Source: Tenebrio molitor
Taxonomy: Eukaryota; Arthropoda; Insecta; Coleoptera; Tenebrionidae
Direction: 5' to 3'
Length of the DNA: 64,000 bases
Assembly: GCF_963966145.1 (NCBI RefSeq)
Contig: NC_091050.1
Location: forward strand, 22,754,001-22,818,000
The translations under genes were made by a program, and so were the position numbers. This document shows positions 61,160 through 64,000 of this stretch, piece by piece (position 1 is the stretch's first letter; each line of letters opens with the position of its first letter). Below the pieces are notes generated by a model. It did no database searches, was not told the DNA's origin, and was given only the letters and a program-made list of their open reading frames with translations.

Positions 61160-62425
61160 GCGCCAGAATTACCCGGCCTGACTATGAAGGAGGCAAAATA
61201 AAGTATAATTTTTCAAATTAATTTTTGATGTAATCTTCCTTAACTTCAATACACTTGTTACATCTTTTAATTAACAACTCAATTCCTTTAAAAAAATATT
61301 CTTTTGGTTTATCCTCAAAACGGGCGACTACCGCTGCTTTTAGCTCATTATCATCATTAAAACGTCGCCGACATAGATATTTTTTTAAATATCCAAACAG
61401 ATAATAGTCACTAAGGGTCATGTCTGGGCCACAAGGAGAATGGTCGATTTAGTGGAAACCAAAATCCAGCACGGCGACTTGTGCGACACAGGGAGTAGGA
61501 ACTGGTGCATTGTCATGCACTATCCGGGCGCCTCTGGTTTGCTTCCCCCGGTATATTGTCCCGCAATTGATGAAGCAATACTGCATAATATTTGCCCTTG
61601 ACCGTGGTGTTAGTTTCCTTAAAATCTATAAGAAGCAATCCCTCACAATCACAGAAAATTGTGGCCATTACCATTTTTGTTGATTGACAAACTCTGAATT
61701 TTCTTGGGGGTGTTTCACCCTGACGTCGCTATTCCATCGATTCCTTTTTCGGCGGAGGATCATAGTACAAGACCATTGTTTCATCTCCTGTTGTACTGGT
61801 CTTCAACACAGCCTTTGGATCTAATCCACAGAGCTTTAAAAGTGTTCGTACACATTCAACTCGATGTTGCCGCTGAACAGCCGAAAGAAGTTTGGGAACC
61901 CATCTTGAGCTGACTTTATGCGTTCCCAAATGGTCATGCAGGATCCAGCGAAGACTTGTATTTGAAAGCTTAACCATTTCTGATATTTCTTTGACCTTCT
62001 AACGGTGGTCACTTAATACCAACTCTTCAGCAAGGGCAATATTGTCATCCGTGAACCTCTACTGGTCGACCAGATCCTGGATCATCTTCAAGGCACTCTT
62101 GTCCCATACGAAAGCGCTTTGCCTATTCTTTTACTACAGAATACGAAGAACAACTTCCACTGTACACGTCATCCAAACTTCATTTGATAATTTAGGGAGT
62201 AAATCTTTTTTTTACCAAGAATTTTATCACAGCTCGATACTCGATTTGACCCACTTGAGACATTTTACTGAATACGTCGTGTTTAAGATACCTTCAATTA
62301 AAAACTGTTTAACGTAGAACGTCAATTTTTTTTGTAAGGCTTTCTAAGATAACTATCTATTAAATGCCAAATGTTTGTCCTGCTAGAAAATGTGGATCTA
62401 TGTCAGGCCGGGAATTTTTGGCGCT
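61160..62425 (-). mobile_element. mariner element, full length but inactive
   Basis: 1266 bp, TA-flanked, with about 28-bp inverted ends (GCGCCA..., CCCGGCCTGAC). It lies close to the right end of the Harbinger-like element. Size and ends fit mariner. Confidence 0.85.
61218..62263 (-). pseudogene. mariner transposase (SETMAR-like), degraded
   Basis: Minus-strand pieces: MSQVGQIEYRAVIKFLVKKR, DDPGSGRPVEV, then SNTSLRWILHDHLGTHKVSS, TTGDETMVLYYDPPPKKESM with the first Asp, MATIFCDCEGLLLIDF with the second, and MTLSDYYLFGYLKKYLCRRR at the D34D third-Asp region. Frameshifts near 61735 and about 61450-61500 and several stops make it inactive. Confidence 0.85.
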
Positions 62426-62649
62426 TACTCGTATTTCTTATGTCTTATGTCCATTGTGAATAAGCACTAATAATCGTAATAGTGGTATGTACTCCGGCAA
62501 AATTGACGTGCCGCCGAGTGGTGGAGGGTGAGTTATACATGCTGTTACGTTATTATTATTTTCCCTGTTCCCAGGTACGCTACAAATTTAATAACGATTT
62601 TTTTTCTTTGGCTTCGCTTCGGCCTCACAGTTGTTACCTCGAAAGCGCA

Positions 62650-62841
62650 GCGACCTCTTCGGTGAAGAAGGTGGACTGTCCAGAGATCAGAAGAATGATA
62701 CAAAGGTGGTATCTTAAACGAAATGTTTATTCACTCAAACGCTGGATCCGAAAGGACTTAACAATACTGACCAAATCGACAGCAACGCCTGAAAGGTCCT
62801 TCTCCGAGTCCGCGATCAAAGAAATTTTTAACAAAAAATAA
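62650..62841 (+). pseudogene. hAT C-terminal scrap
   Basis: The frame ends LTILTKSTATPERSFSESAI and stops shortly after; this resembles the SA(T)S..ERSFS dimerisation block of hAT transposases. Nothing upstream confirms it. Confidence 0.3.
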
Positions 62842-62849
62842 AAAAAGCT

Positions 62850-63060
62850 AAGGAAAGGAGGAAGGGTGGCCGATCCTTGCGACGGACGCTAGTACCGCCG
62901 CCCACACCGGCGGGGAGGTCCTCCGGTTCCTTCCTCGCTTCAGATAAATAAGGTAAAAAAATATAATCGCGATTAGGTCCGGAGAAGAACCTCGCACAAA
63001 AAGTCGTTGATGAGTGCCGATACTCACTACCAGGCAAGGTCCGTGACTCGCTACGCTCAT
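62850..63060. other. GC-rich structured island
   Basis: Markedly GC-rich against AT-rich surroundings, with self-complementary runs (AGGAAGG...CCTTCCT; CCGCCG...CGGCGG; GGAGGTCCTCC). Could be the 5' or 3' region of an unrecognised retroelement. No protein is supported. Confidence 0.4.
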
Positions 63061-63256
63061 CGTGCCTTAAACATACTCATGTAATAATAAAGCGTCTTAT
63101 TAAACTCGTATAATAATATACTGTTAAAACACCGGATCTGGACAGAGTTAGGTAGGACTAATTGATATTAATAAACATCGTCCTTTTTTAAACCAACTAA
63201 GCTAAAGTTAAATTATTGACAATTTTACCAATTTCTAAAGTATTTTATTAAAACTG

Positions 63257-64000
63257 TGTAATGATCTGAATACATTATTTTCCGCCAAATATTCGAACCT
63301 GCGCAAAACGGTAACAAATGTGGTCGTGATCGTAATCGAATCGGAGGAGCCCTACGTTGTGATTTTCTTTTGGCGGAAAAGGTTCGGAATGCAAACGATG
63401 AGGGTTCCAGTTAGAAGAGTGCCGCAAATAAAACACACATGTGAGAGACGCAAAATACCTTTTATTAAAAATGCCTGTAATAACTTTGATGAAAAAGAAA
63501 TTGAAACGAATACAAAGGACAGAAATTAAGTTTAACGAAGTACAAGAAATTAACTAGTTGAGTACATCACAAAGATAAACGACAAGATGAATGCAACAAT
63601 ATTTAAAATAACAGAAAACGGGTACATAACAGACAAAATGACGGGTTAAAGCTTGCAAAACAAGTGAATAAATTATGGTGCAGTTATTACAGACAGGGAC
63701 GGATGAAAAACCCTCTTCAAAAACCGTATCCCAGGTACTACTCATATTTTACAATTCGATTAATGGCAAAAACAATGTTTAATTTGGAACTACGCGGTCA
63801 AGGTACGCCAACGGGAGCTTAGAGCTGGAGGTAACAAACTTTCGGCCGCGGGGGGACTCAGAAGAATAATCTGAATCATCTTGAAATCAAGCGACGTTTA
63901 TAGATATTCGGGGTATTAATGAACGTCAGACTATTTCACCGACCAAGCAAGAGTGACAGAGCGTTTCGGGGTCGTACGATTAGCATTCCTAGACCGCAGC
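63257..64000 (-). mobile_element. Long solo LTR, copy 4, cut by the window edge
   Basis: Very close to copy 1 (2596-3350), with the same orientation and nearly the same sequence, including GCGACGTTTATAGATATTCG. The remaining part lies beyond the window. Confidence 0.75.

Larger units (their letters stand above)
59936..62467. mobile_element. PIF/Harbinger-like DNA element with TAA duplication
   Basis: Perfect 24-bp inverted ends GTGCTTATTCACAATGGACA(TAAG) lie between direct TAA repeats (59933-59935, 62468-62470). The relative at 38.6 kb shows the empty site with one TAA. A 3-bp TAA duplication is typical of PIF/Harbinger. It has no Harbinger transposase of its own; the interior is filled by other elements, including an inverted pair GGCGTAGCAA / TTGCTACGCC (60010-60890). 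Confidence 0.75.
55814..62540 (+). pseudogene. RLE-type non-LTR retrotransposon, one copy split by at least five insertions
   Basis: Successive blocks of one protein lie in order and orientation: HIQHSIIKENLEKQF and KLNGNNLIKAVN before 55930; RVLFTKFSKHHPKSAIERFN and GGRGFSNLEILQHNQIASLK (57880-58210); the zinc finger CRICGTEGETIEHIIYSC (58675-58730); KHNRPDIIILNKQQKQAFLL and DIAVPNSHN (endonuclease, 59170-59260); LPLIISVTGIVPQSLFKNLK (59690-59750); and the 3' end at 62468-62540 (GKIDVPPSGGG). The intervening stretches are later elements. It is 5'-truncated at its junction with the DDE element at 54.8 kb, consistent with target-primed reverse transcription. Additional stops occur in the segments. 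Confidence 0.75.

Noticed and set aside
62850..63060. HDV-like ribozyme or rRNA/tRNA segment
   Set aside because: I could not pair the required helices or find a cloverleaf, so no RNA gene is called.

Overview
The window is AT-rich eukaryotic DNA with very small introns (47-66 bp), CYP4 cytochrome P450 genes and dense, deeply nested transposable elements. An insect is the natural reading. The tiny introns and long-LTR retroelements would fit a beetle, but that last step is inference. I see no rRNA, tRNA, CRISPR or prokaryotic signal.

Only one host gene looks intact: a 496-residue CYP4-family P450 at 43.3-46.7 kb (+), with 8 exons, consensus splice sites and every P450 signature motif. A close paralogue at 11.75-28.6 kb (+) is a decayed copy. 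It carries two frameshifts, a lost splice acceptor, a GC donor and a 470-bp transposon in exon 2, and its intron 5 has grown from 0.5 kb to 14.4 kb through successive insertions. The 3' flanks of the two genes are also related, so the duplication extended past the stop codons.

Layout. 0-11.7 kb: a reverse-transcriptase pseudogene, a long solo LTR, several inverted-repeat elements and a broken gene encoding a tandemly repeated peptide. 11.7-28.6 kb: the P450 pseudogene, whose giant intron holds a TA-flanked element, a 6.9-kb DDE transposon that itself hosts a hAT element with a near-perfect internal 2.5-kb tandem duplication and an intact spliced transposase gene, several MITEs, and a MULE inserted in another MITE. 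28.6-43.3 kb: MITEs, Helitron-like hairpin elements, IS630- and Tc1-like relics, and one RLE retroelement tail. 43.3-46.7 kb: the intact P450. 46.7-64 kb: a hairpin repeat array, more solo LTRs and fragments of three reverse-transcriptase families. One of these retroelements (55.8-62.5 kb) can be followed through at least five later insertions.

The most unusual signal is a dispersed family of Helitron-like (HINE-type) elements. They share a body segment and a tail, but each copy, or small group of copies, carries its own long stem-loop; the arms match each other and not those of other copies. One such element contains what looks like an orphan signal-peptide exon. All motif and family calls come from reading the sequence; no database search was run.
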